DNA from: Ophiura sarsii
Taxonomy: Eukaryota > Echinodermata > Ophiuroidea > Amphilepidida > Ophiuridae
Direction: 5' to 3'
Length of the DNA stretch: 64,000 bases
Assembly (NCBI GenBank): GCA_035610835.1
Contig: CM069457.1
Coordinates: forward strand, 19,400,658-19,464,657
Part shown: positions 1 to 12,208 of the stretch, one piece after another
Layout: each line of letters begins with the position of its first letter
How positions within the stretch are numbered: position 1 is the stretch's first letter
Position numbers and translations under genes: made by a program
Notes under the pieces: model-generated
The model's database searches: none
What the model was told of the DNA's origin: nothing
What the model saw: the letters and a program-made list of their open reading frames with translations, nothing else

Positions 1-59
1 ATTTAAAGCAAAACTCACCAAGGAGTTTTTTATCAATCAATCTGATACAGAAAATAGGT

Positions 60-73
60 CCATAACGTTATGG
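60..73. other. 14-bp perfect palindrome CCATAACGTTATGG at the B head/tail border (type I)
   Basis: The sequence equals its own reverse complement and recurs in nearly every type I B subunit, at about 568-bp spacing. In the A subunit the same place reads CCATAACGTTGAGG. In type II it reads CCATAACGTTGTGG, so the symmetry is lost in both. It could be a dimeric protein site or a chance feature; no binding protein is implied by the sequence alone. Confidence 0.7.
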
Positions 74-250
74 CCTAATGTGGAGGAAATAGCCTACAAA
101 TGCCAAATTATGAAACATTTTGGTACATTTACAGCCCTTTTTACCTTTCTAGGATGTTAAATTGAGACTTATGATGGGGTCAATCTTAATTTCAAACACT
201 GCCTTGTATGGCCAAAATACAAAATATTATTTGGTGGTGTGTACTCATAT

Positions 251-468
251 ACATGTTTTAAAAGGCTATCTACCTTAAGAAATAAGTCAGTTAGCCCCAC
301 GTTTTTAGAGTTCTCATTAGTGCCAACTCATGCGTAACTGTACTTAAGTTCAAGCAAAATTCACCAAGGAGTTTTTTGTCAATCAATCTGATACAAAAAA
401 GGTCCATAACGTTGAGGCACGGTACTAGATAAATAGTCATGATATAGTAGTAAAAAATGCCTAAATAT
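251..468 (+). repeat. Subunit A (short subunit, ~218 bp)
   Basis: The head at 251-413 runs from acatgttttaaaaggc to ccataacgtt and is clearly related to the B head (roughly 80% by eye). It is followed by a private tail of about 55 bp, beginning gaggcacggtactag and ending atgcctaaat. Diagnostic differences from B include gcgtaactgtacttaagttc where B has gcgtagctgtacttaaattt, and gatacaaaaaaggtcc where B has gatacagaaaataggtcc. The A head is the part that differs most between the type I and type II domains. Confidence 0.92.
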
Positions 469-819
469 ACATGTTTTAAATGGCTATCTACCTCAAAAAA
501 ATAAAGTCGGTTAGCACCACATTTTTTCAGATTTCTCATAAGTGCCTATTCATGCGTAGCTGTACTTAAATTTAAAGCAAAACTCACCAAGGAGTTTTTT
601 ATCAATCAATCTGATACAGAAAATAGGTCCATAACGTTATGGCCTAATGTGGAGGAAATAACCTACAAATGCCAAATTATGAAACATTTTGGTACATTTA
701 CAGCCCTTTTTACCTTTCTAGGATGTTAAATTGAGACTTATGATGGGGTCAATCTTAATTTCAAACACTGCCTTGTATGGCCAAAATACAAAATATTATT
801 TGGTGGTGTGTACTCATAT
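469..819 (+). repeat. Subunit B (long subunit, ~351 bp)
   Basis: The head at 469-638 is homologous to the A head. It is followed by a private tail of about 180 bp, from the tggcctaatgtggagg motif through cagccctttttacc and tatggccaaaatac to gtgtactcat. The head/tail border in type I is a 14-bp perfect palindrome, CCATAACGTTATGG (629-642 in this copy). The tail shows no clear similarity to the A tail, so the monomer looks like a duplicated head combined with two unrelated spacers. Confidence 0.92.
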
Positions 820-1344
820 ACATGTTTTAAAAGGCTATCTACCTTAAGAAATAAGTCAGTTAGCCCCACGTTTTAGAGTTCTCATTAGTGCCAACTCATG
901 CGTAACTGTACTTAAGTTCAAGCAAAATTCACCAAGGAGTTTTTTGTCTATCAATCTGATACAAAAAAGGTCCATAACGTTGAGGCACGGTACTAGATAA
1001 ATAGTCATGATATAGTAGTAAAAAATGCCTAAATATACATGTTTTAAATGGTTATCAACCTCAAAAAAATAAAGTCGGTTAGCACCACATTTTTTCAGAT
1101 TTCTCATAAGTGCCTATTCATGCGTAGCTGTACTTAAATTTAAAGCAAAACTCACCAAGGAGTTTTTTAACAATCAATCTGATACAGAAAATAGGTTCAT
1201 AACGTTATGGCCTAATGTGGAGGAAATAACCTACAAATGCCAAATTATGAAACATTTTGGTACATTTACAGCCCTTTTTACCTTTCTAGGATGTTAAATT
1301 GAGACTTATGATGGGTCAATCTTAATTTCAAACACTGCCTTGTA
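660..1344. repeat. Duplicated segment, offset 3990 (partner 4650-5334)
   Basis: Shared private variants are gttatcaacctc (about 1051 and 5041), gttttttaacaatc (about 1163 and 5153), ataggttcataacg (about 1192 and 5182) and atgatgggtcaatc. The partner ends exactly at the MITE truncation joint at 5334. Confidence 0.75.
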
Positions 1345-2663
1345 TGGCCAAAATACAAAATATTATTTGGTGGTGTGTTCTCATATACATGTTTTAAAAG
1401 GCTATCTACCTTAAGAAATAAGTCAGTTAGCCCCACGTTTTTAGAGTTCTCATTAGTGCCAACTCATGCGTAACTGTACTTAAGTTCAAGCAAAATTCAC
1501 CAAGGAGTTTTTTGTCAATCAATCTGATACAAAAAAGGTCCATAACGTTGAGGCACGGTACTAGATAAATAGTCATGATATAGTAGTAAAAAATGCCTAA
1601 ATATACATGTTTTAAATGGTTATCTACCTCAAAAAAATAAAGTCGGTTAGCACCACATTTTTTCAGATTTCTCATAAGTGCCTATTCATGCGTAGCTGTA
1701 CTTACATTTAAAGCAAAACTCACCGAAGAGTTTTTTAACAATCAATCTGATACAGAAAATAGGTCCATAACGTTATGGCCTAATGTGGAGGAAATAACCT
1801 ACAAATGCCAAATTATGAAACATTTTGGTACATTTACAGCCCTTTTTACCTTTCTAGGATGTTAAATTGAGACTTATGATGGGTCAATCTTAATTTCAAA
1901 CACTGCCTTGTATGGCCAAAATACAAAATATTATTTGGTGGTGTGTACTCATATACATGTTTTAAAAGGCTATCTACCTTAAGAAATAAGTCAGTTAGCC
2001 CCACGTTTTAGAGTTCTCATTAGTGCCAACTCATGCGTAACTGTACTTAAGTTCAAGCAAAATTCACCAAGGAGTTTTTTGTCAATCAATCTGATACAAA
2101 AAAAGGTCCATAACGTTGAGGCACGGTACTAGATAAATAGTCATGATATAGTAGTAAAAAATGCCTAAATATACATGTTTTAAATGGCTATCTACCTCAA
2201 AAAATAAAGTCGGTTAGCACCACATTTTTTCAGATTTCTCATAAGTGCCTATTCATGCGTAGCTGTACTTAAATTTAAAGCAAAACTCACCAAGAAGTTT
2301 TTTATCAATCAATCTGATACAGAAAATAGGTCCATAACGTTATGGCCTAATGTGGAGGAAACAACCTACAAATGCCAAATTATGAAACATTTTGGTACAT
2401 TTACAGCCCTTTTTACCTTTCTAGGATGTTAAATTGAGACTTATGATGGGGTCAATCTTAATTTCAAACACTGCCTTGTATGGCCAAAATACAAAATATT
2501 ATTTGGTGGTGTGTACTCATATACATGTTTTAAAAGGCTATCTACCTTAAGAAATAAGTCAGTTAGCCCCACGTTTTTAGAGTTCTCATTAGTGCCAACT
2601 CATGCGTAACTGTACTTAAGTTCAAGCAAAATTCACCAAGGAGATTTTGTCAATCAATCTGAT

Positions 2664-2689
2664 ACAAAAAAGGTCCACAAAAAAGGTCC
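2664..2689 (+). repeat. 13-bp local tandem duplication in an A head
   Basis: acaaaaaaggtcc is present twice in succession (2664-2676 and 2677-2689), where other A heads have it once. The same monomer also has gagattttgtc in place of gagttttttgtc. It looks like a replication-slippage event private to this copy. Confidence 0.9.
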
Positions 2690-2853
2690 ATAACGTTGAG
2701 GCACGGTACTAGATAAATAGTCATGATATAGTAGTAAAAAATGCCTAAATATACATGTTTTAAATGGTTATCTACCTCAAAAAAATAAAGTCGGTTAGCA
2801 CCACATTTTTTCAGATTTCTCATAAGTGCCTATTCATGCGTAGATGTACTTAA

Positions 2854-3783
2854 ATTTAAAGCAAAACTCACCAAGGAGTTTTTTATCAATCAATCTGATA
2901 CAGAAAATAGGTCCATAACGTTATGGCCTAATGTGGAGGAAATAGCCTACAAATGCCAAATTATGAAACATTTTGGTACATTTACAGCCCTTTTTACCTT
3001 TCTAGGATGTTAAATTGAGACTTATGATGGGGTCAATCTTAATTTCAAACACTGCCTTGTATGGCCAAAATACAAAATATTATTTGGTGGTGTGTACTCA
3101 TATACATGTTTTAAAAGGCTATCTACCTTAAGAAATAAGTCAGTTAGCCCCACGTTTTTAGAGTTCTCATTAGTGCCAACTCATGCGTAACTGTACTTAA
3201 GTTCAAGCAAAATTCACCAAGGAGTTTTTTGTCAATCAATCTGATACAAAAAAGGTCCATAACGTTGAGGCACGGTACTAGATAAATAGTCATGATATAG
3301 TAGTAAAAAATGCCTAAATATACATGTTTTAAATGGCTATCTACCTCAAAAAAATAAAGTCGGTTAGCACCACATTTTTTCAGATTTCTCATAAGTGCCT
3401 ATTCATGCGTAGCTGTACTTAAATTTAAAGCAAAACTCACCAAGGAGTTTTTTATCAATCAATCTGATACAGAAAATAGGTCCATAACGTTATGGCCTAA
3501 TGTGGAGGAAATAACCTACAAATGCCAAATTATGAAACATTTTGGTACATTTACAGCCCTTTTTACCTTTCTAGGATGTTAAATTGAGACTTATGATGGG
3601 GTCAATCTTAATTTCAAACACTGCCTTGTATGGCCAAAATACAAAATATTATTTGGTGGTGTGTACTCATATACATGTTTTAAAAGGCTATCTACCTTAA
3701 GAAATAAGTCAGTTAGCCCCACGTTTTAGAGTTCTCATTAGTGCCAACTCATGCGTAACTGTACTTAAGTTCAAGCAAAATTC
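2854..3783. repeat. Duplicated type I segment, second copy (partner 1-930)
   Basis: Offset of 2853 bp from the window start. It diverges where the first copy has gtctatcaatc (about 947) and this one gtcaatcaatc. The copy begins next to a B head with the private variant gcgtagatgtac (about 2839). Confidence 0.7.
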
Positions 3784-4649
3784 ACCAAGGAGTTTTTTGT
3801 CAATCAATCTGATACAAAAAAGGTCCATAACGTTGAGGCACGGTACTAGATAAATAGTCATGATATAGTAGTAAAAAATGCCTAAATATACATGTTTTAA
3901 ATGGCTATCTACCTCAAAACAATAAAGTCGGTTAGCGCCACATTTTTTCAGATTTCTCATAAGTGCCTATTCATGCGTAGCTGTACTTAAATTTAAAGCA
4001 AAACTCACCAAGGAGTTTTTTATCAATCAATCTGATACATAAAATAGGTCCATAACGTTATGGCCTAATGTGGAGGAAATAACCTACAAATGCCAAATTA
4101 TGAAACATTTTGGTACATTTACAGCCCTTTTTACCTTTCTAGGATGTTAAATTGAGACTTATGATGGGGTCAATCTTAATTTCAAACACTGCCTTGTATG
4201 GCCAAAATACAAAATATTATTTGGTGGTGTGTACTCATATACATGTTTTAAAAGGCTATCTACCTTAAGAAATAAGTCAGTTAGCCCCACGTTTTTAGAG
4301 TTCTCATTAGTGCCAACTCATGCGTAACTGTACTTAAGTTCAAGCAAAATTCACCAAGGAGATTTTTGTCAATCAATCTGATACAAAAAAGGTCCATAAC
4401 GTTGTGGCACGGTACTAGATAAATAGTCATGATATAGTAGTAAAAAATGCCTAAATATACATGTTTTAAATGGCTATCTACCTCAAAACAATAAAGTCGG
4501 TTAGCGCCACATTTTTTCAGATTTCTCATAAGTGCCTATTCATGCGTAGCTGTACTTACATTTAAAGCAAAACTCACCAAGGAGTTTTTTATCAATCAAT
4601 CTGATACAGAAAATAGGTCCATAACGTTATGGCCTAATGTGGAGAAAAT

Positions 4650-5334
4650 AACCTACAAATGCCAAATTATGAAACATTTTGGTACATTTACAGCCCTTTT
4701 TACCTTTCTAGGATGTTAAATTGAGACTTATGATGGGGTCAATCTTAATTTCAAACACTGCCTTGTATGGCCAAAATACAAAATATTATTTGGTGGTGTG
4801 TACTCATATACATGTTTTAAAAGGCTATCTACCTTAAGAAATAAGTCAGTTAGCCCCACGTTTTAGAGTTCTCATTAGTGCCAACTCATGCGTAACTGTA
4901 CTTAAGTTCAAGCAAAATTCACCAAGGAGTTTTTTGTCAATCAATCTGATACAAAAAAGGTCCATAACGTTGAGGCACGGTACTAGATAAATAGTCATGA
5001 TATAGTAGTAAAAAATGCCTAAATATACATGTTTTAAATGGTTATCAACCTCAAAAAAATAAAGTCGGTTAGCACCACATTTTTTCAGATTTCTCATAAG
5101 TGCCTATTCATGCGTAGCTGTACTTAAATTTAAAGCAAAACTCACCAAGGAGTTTTTTAACAATCAATCTGATACAGAAAATAGGTTCATAACGTTATGG
5201 CCTAATGTGGAGGAAATAACCTACAAATGCCAAATTATGAAACATTTTGGTACATTTACAGCCCTTTTTACCTTTCTAGGATGTTAAATTGAGACTTATG
5301 ATGGGTCAATCTTAATTTCAAACACTGCCTTGTA
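4650..5334. repeat. Duplicated segment, second copy (partner 660-1344)
   Basis: It carries the same private variants as 660-1344, at offset 3990, and abuts the truncated MITE. This shows that the sequence left of the truncated MITE belongs to a different lineage from the sequence left of the full MITE (11.9-12.2 kb). Confidence 0.75.
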
Positions 5335-5616
5335 CAAGACATCTCGCAAGAAGACATGTCTGCTGGTTAGACACATGTCTCTAAACTTACGCGTCTCCCT
5401 ACCTGCTACATGAGACGCGTCTTACAAATGTGTCTTCTGTCGAGACATGACTTGCATGGAGACATGAGTTGTGTCTTCATGTCTTATGTCTTCATGTCTT
5501 ACAATGTGTCTTCAGGCAAGACACTTGTTTTTGTTTTCTTTGTTATCTATTGTTAAAGACATGTCTATTGCCAAGACGTGTCTTACATGGTTCTGTAAGA
5601 CACCATTTTTACAGTG
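5335..5616. mobile_element. Left-truncated MITE copy (282 bp)
   Basis: This stretch corresponds to 12391-12672 of the full element at the same length. It includes the whole right inverted repeat (5492-5616) and the TA that follows it (5617-5618). The left 180 bp of the element are missing, together with 64 bp of satellite that would lie before the insertion site. The joint at 5334/5335 places monomer sequence ccttgta directly against caagacatctcgc, with TA shared between the two parents. The downstream flank matches the flank of the full copy, including the private variant cacgctttagag. This is therefore a copy made by duplication and trimmed, not a second transposition. Confidence 0.9.
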
Positions 5617-8486
5617 TACCTTAAGAAATAAGTCAGTTAGCCCCACGCTTTAGAGTTCTCATTAGTGCCAACTCATGCGTAACTGTACTTAAGTTCAAGC
5701 AAAATTCACCAAGGAGTTTTTTGTCAATCAATCTGATACAAAAAAAGATCCATAACGTTGAGGCACGGTACTAGATAAATAGTCATGATATAGTAGTAAA
5801 AAATGCCTAAATATACATGTTTTAAATGGCTATCTACCTCAAAAAAATAAAGTCGGTTAGCACCACATTTTTTCAGATTTCTCATATGTGCCTATTCATG
5901 CGTAGCTGTACTTAAATTTAAGGCAAAACTCACCAAGGAGTTTTTTATCAATCAATCTGATACAGAAAATAGGTCCATAACGTTATGGCCTAATGTGGAG
6001 GAAATAACCTACAAATGCCAAATTATGAAACATTTTGGTACATTTACAGCCCTTTTTACCTTTCTAGGATGTTAAATTGAGACTTATGATGGGGTCAATC
6101 TTAATTTCAAACACTGCCTTGTATGGCCAAAATACAAAATATTATTTGGTGGTGTGTACTCATATACATGTTTTAAAAGGCTATCTACCTTAAGAAATAA
6201 GTCAGTTAGCCCCACGTTTTAGAGTTCTCATTAGTGCCAACTCATGCGTAACTGTACTTAAGTTCAAGCAAAATTCACCAAGGAGTTTTTTGTCAATCAA
6301 TCTGATACAAAAAAGATCCATAACGTTGAGGCACGGTACTAGATAAATAGTCATGATATAGTAGTAAAAAATGCCTAAATATACATGTTTTAAATGGCTA
6401 TCTACCTCAAAAAAATAAAGTCGGTTAGCACCACATTTTTTCAGATTTCTCATATGTGCCTATTCATGCGTAGCTGTACTTAAATTTAAAGCAAAACTCA
6501 CTAAGGAGTTTTTTATCAATCAATCTGATACAGAAAATAGGTCCATAACGTTATGGCCTAATGTGGAGGAAATAACCTACAAATGCCAAAATATGAAACA
6601 TTTTGGTACATTTACAGCCCTTTTTACCTTTCTAGGATGTTAAATTGAGACTTATGATGGGGTCAATCTTAATTTCAAACACTGCCTTGTATGGCCAAAA
6701 TACAAAATATTATTTGGTGGTGTGTACTCATATACATGTTTTAAAAGGCTATCTACCTTAAGAAATAAGTCAGTTAGCCCCACGTTTTTAGAGTTCTCAT
6801 TAGTGCCAACTCATGCGTAACTGTACTTAAGTTCAAGCAAAATTCACCAAGGAGTTTTTTGTCAATCAATCTGATACAAAAAAGGTCCATAACGTTGAGG
6901 CACGGTACTAGATAAATAGTCATGATATAGTAGTAAAAAATGCCTAAATATACATGTTTTAAATGGCTATCTACCTCAAAAAAATAAAGTCGGTTAGCAC
7001 CACATTTTTTCAGATTTTTCATAAGTGCCTATTCATGCGTAGCTGTACTTAAATTTAAAGCAAAACTCACCAAGGAGTTTTTTATCAATCAATCTGATAC
7101 AGAAAATAGGTCCATAACGTTATGGCCTAATGTGGAGGAAATAACCTACAAATGCCAAAATATGAAACATTTTGGTACATTTACAGCCCTTTTTACCTTT
7201 CTAGGATGTTAAATTGAGACTTATGATGGGGTCAATCTTAATTTCAAACACTGCCTTGTATGGCCAAAATACAAAATATTATTTGGTGGTGTGTACTCAT
7301 ATACATGTTTTAAAAGGCTATCTACCTTAAGAAATAAGTCAGTTAGCCCCACGTTTTAGAGTTCTCATTAGTGCCAACTCATGCGTAACTGTACTTAAGT
7401 TCAAGCAAAATTCACCAAGGAGTTTTTTGTCAATCAATCTGATACAAAAAAGGTCCATAACGTTGAGGCACGGTACTAGATAAATAGTCATGATATAGTA
7501 GTAAAAAATGCCTAAATATACATGTTTTAAATGGCTATCTACCTCAAAAAAATAAAGTCGGTTAGCACCACATTTTTTCAGATTTTTCATAAGTGCCTAT
7601 TCATGCGTAGCTGTACTTAAATTTAAAGCAAAACTCACCAAGGAGTTTTTTATCAATCAATCTGATACAGAAAATAGGTCCATAACGTTATGGCCTAATG
7701 TGGAGGAAATAACCTACAAATGCCAAATTATGAAACATTTTGGTACATTTACAGCCCTTTTTACCTTTCTAGGATGTTAAATTGAGACTTATGATGGGGT
7801 CAATCTTAATTTCAAACACTTCCTTGTATGGCCAAAATACAAAATATTATTTGGTGGTGTGTACTCATATACATGTTTTAAAAGGCTATCTACCTTAAGA
7901 AATAAGTCAGTTAGCCCCACGTTTTAGAGTTCTCATTAGTGCCAACTCATGCGTAACTGTACTTAAGTTCAAGCAAAATTCACCAAGGAGTTTTTTGTCA
8001 ATCAATCTGATACAAAAAAGGTCCATAACGTTGAGGCACGGTACTAGATAAATAGTCATGATATAGTAGTAAAAAATGCCTAAATATACATGTTTTAAAT
8101 GGCTATCTACCTCAAAAAAATAAAGTCGGTTAGCACCACATTTTTTCAGATTTCTCATAAGTGCCTATTCATGCGTAGCTGTACTTAAATTTAAAGCAAA
8201 ACTCACCAAGGAGTTTTTTATCAATCAATCTGATACAGAAAATAGGTCCATAACGTTATGGCCTAATGTGGAGGAAATAACCTACAAATGCCAAATTATG
8301 AAACATTTTGGTACATTTACAGCCCTTTTTACCTTTCTAGGATGTTAAATTGAGACTTATGATGGGGTCAATCTTAATTTCAAACACTGCCTTGTATGGC
8401 CAAAATACAAAATATTATTTGGTGGTGTGTACTCATATACATGTTTTAAAAGGCTATCTACCTTAAGAAATAAGTCAGTTAGCCCC

Positions 8487-8518
8487 ACGTTTTAGAGTTC
8501 TCACGTTTTAGAGTTCTC
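8487..8518 (+). repeat. 16-bp local tandem duplication in an A head (also 15543-15574 and 17587-17618)
   Basis: acgttttagagttctc occurs twice in a row. The same event is present at 15543-15574 and 17587-17618, at offsets of 7056 and 9100, and so serves as a marker for the larger duplications. Confidence 0.9.
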
Positions 8519-9808
8519 ATTAGTGCCAACTCATGCGTAACTGTACTTAAGTTCAAGCAAAATTCACCAAGGAGTTTTTTGTCAATCAATCTGATACAAA
8601 AAAGATCCATAACGTTGAGGCACGGTACTAGATAAATAGTCATGATATAGTAGTAAAAAATGCCTAAATATACATGTTTTAAATGGCTATCTACCTCAAA
8701 AAAATAAAGTCGGTTAGCACCACATTTCTTCAGATTTCTCATATGTGCCTATTCACGCGTAGCTGTACTTAAATTTAAGGCAAAACTCACCAAGGAGTTT
8801 TTTATCAATCAATCTGATACAGAAAATAGGTCCATAACGTTATGGCCTAATGTGGAGGAAATAACCTACAAATGCCAAAATATGAAACATTTTGGTACAT
8901 TTACAGCCCTTTTTACCTTTCTAGGATGTTAAATTGAGACTTATGATGGGGTCAATCTTAATTTCAAACACTTCCTTGTATGGCCAAAATACAAAATATT
9001 ATTTGGTGGTGTGTACTCATATACATGTTTTAAAAGGCTATCTACCTTAAGAAATAAGTCAGTTAGCCCCACGTTTTAGAGTTCTCATTAGTGCCAACTC
9101 ATGCGTAACTGTACTTAAGTTCAAGCAAAATTCACCAAAGAGTTTTTTGTCAATCAATCTGATACAAAAAAGGTCCATAACGTTGAGGCACGGTACTAGA
9201 TAAATAGTCATGATATAGTAGTAAAAAATGCCTAAATATACATGTTTTAAATGGCTATCTACCTCAAAAAAATAAAGTCGGTTAGCACCACATTTTTTCA
9301 GATTTCTCATAAGTGCCTATTCATGCGTAGCTGTACTTAAATTTAAAGCAAAACTCACCAAGGAGTTTTTTATCAATCAATCTGATACAGAAAATAGGTC
9401 CATAACGTTATGGCCTAATGTGGAGGAAATAACCTACAAATGCCAAAATATGAAACATTTTGGTACATTTACAGCCCTTTTTACCTTTCTAGGATGTTAA
9501 ATTGAGACTTATGATGGGGTCAATCTTAATTTCAAACACTGCCTTGTATGGCCAAAATACAAAATATTATTTGGTGGTGTGTACCCATATACATGTTTTA
9601 AAAGGCTATCTACCTTAAGAAATAAGTCAGTTAGCCCCACGTTTTTAGAGTTCTCATTAGTGCCAACTCATGCGTAACTGTACTTAAGTTCAAGCAAAAT
9701 TCACCAAGGAGTTTTTTGTCAATCAATCTGATACAAAAAAGATCCATAACGTTGAGGCACGGTACTAGATAAATAGTCATGATATAGTAGTAAAAAATGC
9801 CTAAATAT

Positions 9809-10131
9809 ACATGTTTTAAATGGCTATCTACCTCAAAAAAATAAAGTCGGTTAGCACCACATTTTTTCAGATTTCTCATAATATGTGCCTATTCATGCGT
9901 AGCTGTACTTAAATTTAAAGCAAAACTCACCAAGGAGTTTTTTATCAATCAATCTGATACAGAAAATAGGTCCATAACGTTATGGCCTAATGTGGAGGAA
10001 ATAACCTACAAATGCGAAAATATAAAACAAGGAGTTTTTTGTCAATCAATCTGATACAAAAAAGATCCATAACGTTGAGGCACGGTACTAGATAAATAGT
10101 CATGATATAGTAGTAAAAAATGCCTAAATAT
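9809..10131. repeat. Shortened monomer with B-tail/A-head deletion, copy 1
   Basis: The B head at 9809 is followed by the next B head after only 323 bp, not about 569. The B tail is cut after aaatgcgaaaatataaaa and joined to caaggagttttttgtc of an A head (about 10,026), removing roughly 245 bp. The private variant gcgaaaatataaaa and a cataatatgtgcc insertion mark the lineage. The same joint occurs at four further places. Confidence 0.88.
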
Positions 10132-12208
10132 ACATGTTTTAAATGGCTATCTACCTCAAAAAAATAAAGTCGGTTAGCACCACATTTCTTCAGATTTCTC
10201 ATATGTGCCTATTCACGCGTAGCTGTACTTAAATTTAAAGCAAAACTCACCAAGGAGTTTTTTATCAATCAATCTGATACAGAAAATAGGTCCATAACGT
10301 TATGGCCTAATGTGGAGGAAATAACCTACAAATGCCAAAATATGAAACATTTTGGTACATTTACAGCCCTTTTTACCTTTCTAGGATGTTAAATTGAGAC
10401 TTATGATGGGGTCAATCTTAATTTCAAACACTTCCTTGTATGGCCAAAATACAAAATATTATTTGGTGGTGTGTACTCATATACATGTTTTAAAAGGCTA
10501 TCTACCTTAAGAAATAAGTCAGTTAGCCCCACGTTTTAGAGTTCTCATTAGTGCCAACTCATGCGTAACTGTACTTAAGTTCAAGCAAAATTCACCAAGG
10601 AGTTTTTTGTCAATCAATCTGATACAAAAAAGGTCCATAACGTTGAGGCACGGTACTAGATAAATAGTCATGATATAGTAGTAAAAAATGCCTAAATATA
10701 CATGTTTTAAATGGCTATCTACCTCAAAAAAATAAAGTAGGTTAGCACCACATTTTTTCAGATTTCTCATATGTGCCTATTCATGCGTAGCTGTACTTAA
10801 ATTTAAGGCAAAACTCACCAAGGAGTTTTTTATCAATCAATCTGATACAGAAAATAGGTCCATAACGTTATGGCCTAATGTGGAGGAAATAACCTACAAA
10901 TGCCAAATTATGAAACATTTTGGTACATTTACAGCCCTTTTTACCTTTCTAGGATGTTAAATTGAGACTTATGATGGGGTCAATCTTAATTTCAAACACT
11001 GCCTTGTATGGCCAAAATACAAAATATTATTTGGTGGTGTGTACTCATATACATGTTTTAAAAGGCTATCTACCTTAAGAAATAAGTCAGTTAGCCCCAC
11101 GTTTTAGAGTTCTCATTAGTGCCAACTCATGCGTAACTGTACTTAAGTTCAAGCAAAATTCACCAAGGAGTTTTTTGTCAATCAATCTGATACAAAAAAA
11201 GATCCATAACGTTGAGGCACGGTACTAGATAAATAGTCATGATATAGTAGTAAAAAATGCCTAAATATACATGTTTTAAATGGCTATCTACCTCAAAAAA
11301 ATAAAGTCGGTTAGCACCACATTTTTTCAGATTTCTCATATGTGCCTATTCATGCGTAGCTGTACTTAAATTTAAAGCAAAACTCACCAAGGAGTTTTTT
11401 ATCAATCAATCTGATACAGAAAATAGGTCCATAACGTTATGGCCTAATGTGGAGGAAATAACCTACAAATGCCAAAATATGAAACATTTTGGTACATTTA
11501 CAGCCCTTTTTACCTTTCTAGGATGTTAAATTGAGACTTATGATGGGGTCAATCTTAATTTCAAACACTGCCTTGTATGGCCAAAATACAAAATATTATT
11601 TGGTGGTGTGTACTCATATACATGTTTTAAAAGGCTATCTACCTTAAGAAATAAGTCAGTTAGCCCCACGTTTTTAGAGTTCTCATTAGTGCCAACTCAT
11701 GCGTAACTGTACTTAAGTTCAAGCAAAATTCACCAAGGAGTTTTTTGTCAATCAATCTGATACAAAAAAGGTCCATAACGTTGAGGCACGGTACTAGATA
11801 AATAGTCATGATATAGTAGTAAAAAATGCCTAAATATACATGTTTTAAATGGCTATCTACCTCAAAAAAATAAAGTCGGTTAGCACCACATTTTTTCAGA
11901 TTTCTCATAAGTGCCTATTCATGCGTAGCTGTACTTAAATTTAAAGCAAAACTCACCAAAGAGTTTTTTATCAATCAATCTGATACAGAAAATAGGTCCA
12001 TAACGTTATGGCCTAATGTGGAGGAAATAACCTACAAATGCCAAATTATGAAACATTTTGGTACATTTACAGCCCTTTTTACCTTTCTAGGATGTTAAAT
12101 TGAGACTTATGATGGGGTCAATCTTAATTTCAAACACTGCCTTGTATGGCCAAAATACAAAATATTATTTGGTGGTGTGTACTCATATACATGTTTTAAA
12201 AGGCTATC

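Larger units (their letters stand above)
251..819 (+). repeat. Representative type I monomer (569 bp) with composite A+B structure
   Basis: This copy illustrates the unit. Subunit A begins at 251 and subunit B at 469; the next A begins at 820. Both subunits open with a related head that ends at ccataacgtt, and they then differ. Type I diagnostics in this copy are gaaataagtcagttagcc in the A head, atgcctaaat at the end of the A tail, ctcataagtgcc in the B head, gttatggcc at the start of the B tail and aaattgagac in the B tail. The choice of start point is arbitrary, because a tandem repeat has no natural beginning. Confidence 0.95.
1..930. repeat. Duplicated type I segment, copy at left edge (partner 2854-3783)
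   Basis: Positions 1-930 match from 2854 onward at an offset of 2853 bp, including aaatagcctac near 90 and 2943. The true left border lies outside the window. Confidence 0.7.
5335..11360. repeat. Higher-order duplication block, copy 1 (partner at 12391-20460)
   Basis: The block starts inside the MITE remnant and matches 12391 onward at an offset of 7056 bp to about 10,214. It continues at an offset of 9100 bp (10,216-11,360 against 19,316-20,460), because copy 2 contains an extra 2044-bp tandem duplication. Shared private variants include cacgctttagag after the MITE, ttaaggcaaaactc, the 16-bp local duplication at 8487-8518, caccaaagag near 9135 and the shortened monomer at 9809-10131. Copies diverge after about 11,360 (taaagc here, taaggc in copy 2). 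Content is about ten satellite monomers. Confidence 0.85.

Noticed and set aside
291..539. Minus-strand open frame of 82-83 codons repeated through most type I monomers
   Set aside because: It follows the satellite period and covers the A subunit plus part of the B head. It is broken by single-base length changes in poly-A or poly-T in several copies (for example near 2200, 5742, 21,535 and 30,160), its last codons change with the poly-T length, and its replacements look unselected. The sequence shows no promoter or gene context. I treat it as a by-product of near-identical copies.
2664..2689. Microsatellite
   Set aside because: Only two copies of a 13-bp unit are present in one monomer, so it is a single slip and not a simple repeat locus.
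5335..5616. Independent second insertion of the MITE
   Set aside because: There is no left inverted repeat and no target duplication on the left, and the right flank shares private variants with the full copy, which indicates duplication.
5471..5653. 60-codon open frame within the MITE (also at 12527)
   Set aside because: It begins inside repeated AGACATG-like motifs and ends in the satellite flank. It is duplicated only because the MITE was copied. It has no transposase motif and is far too short.
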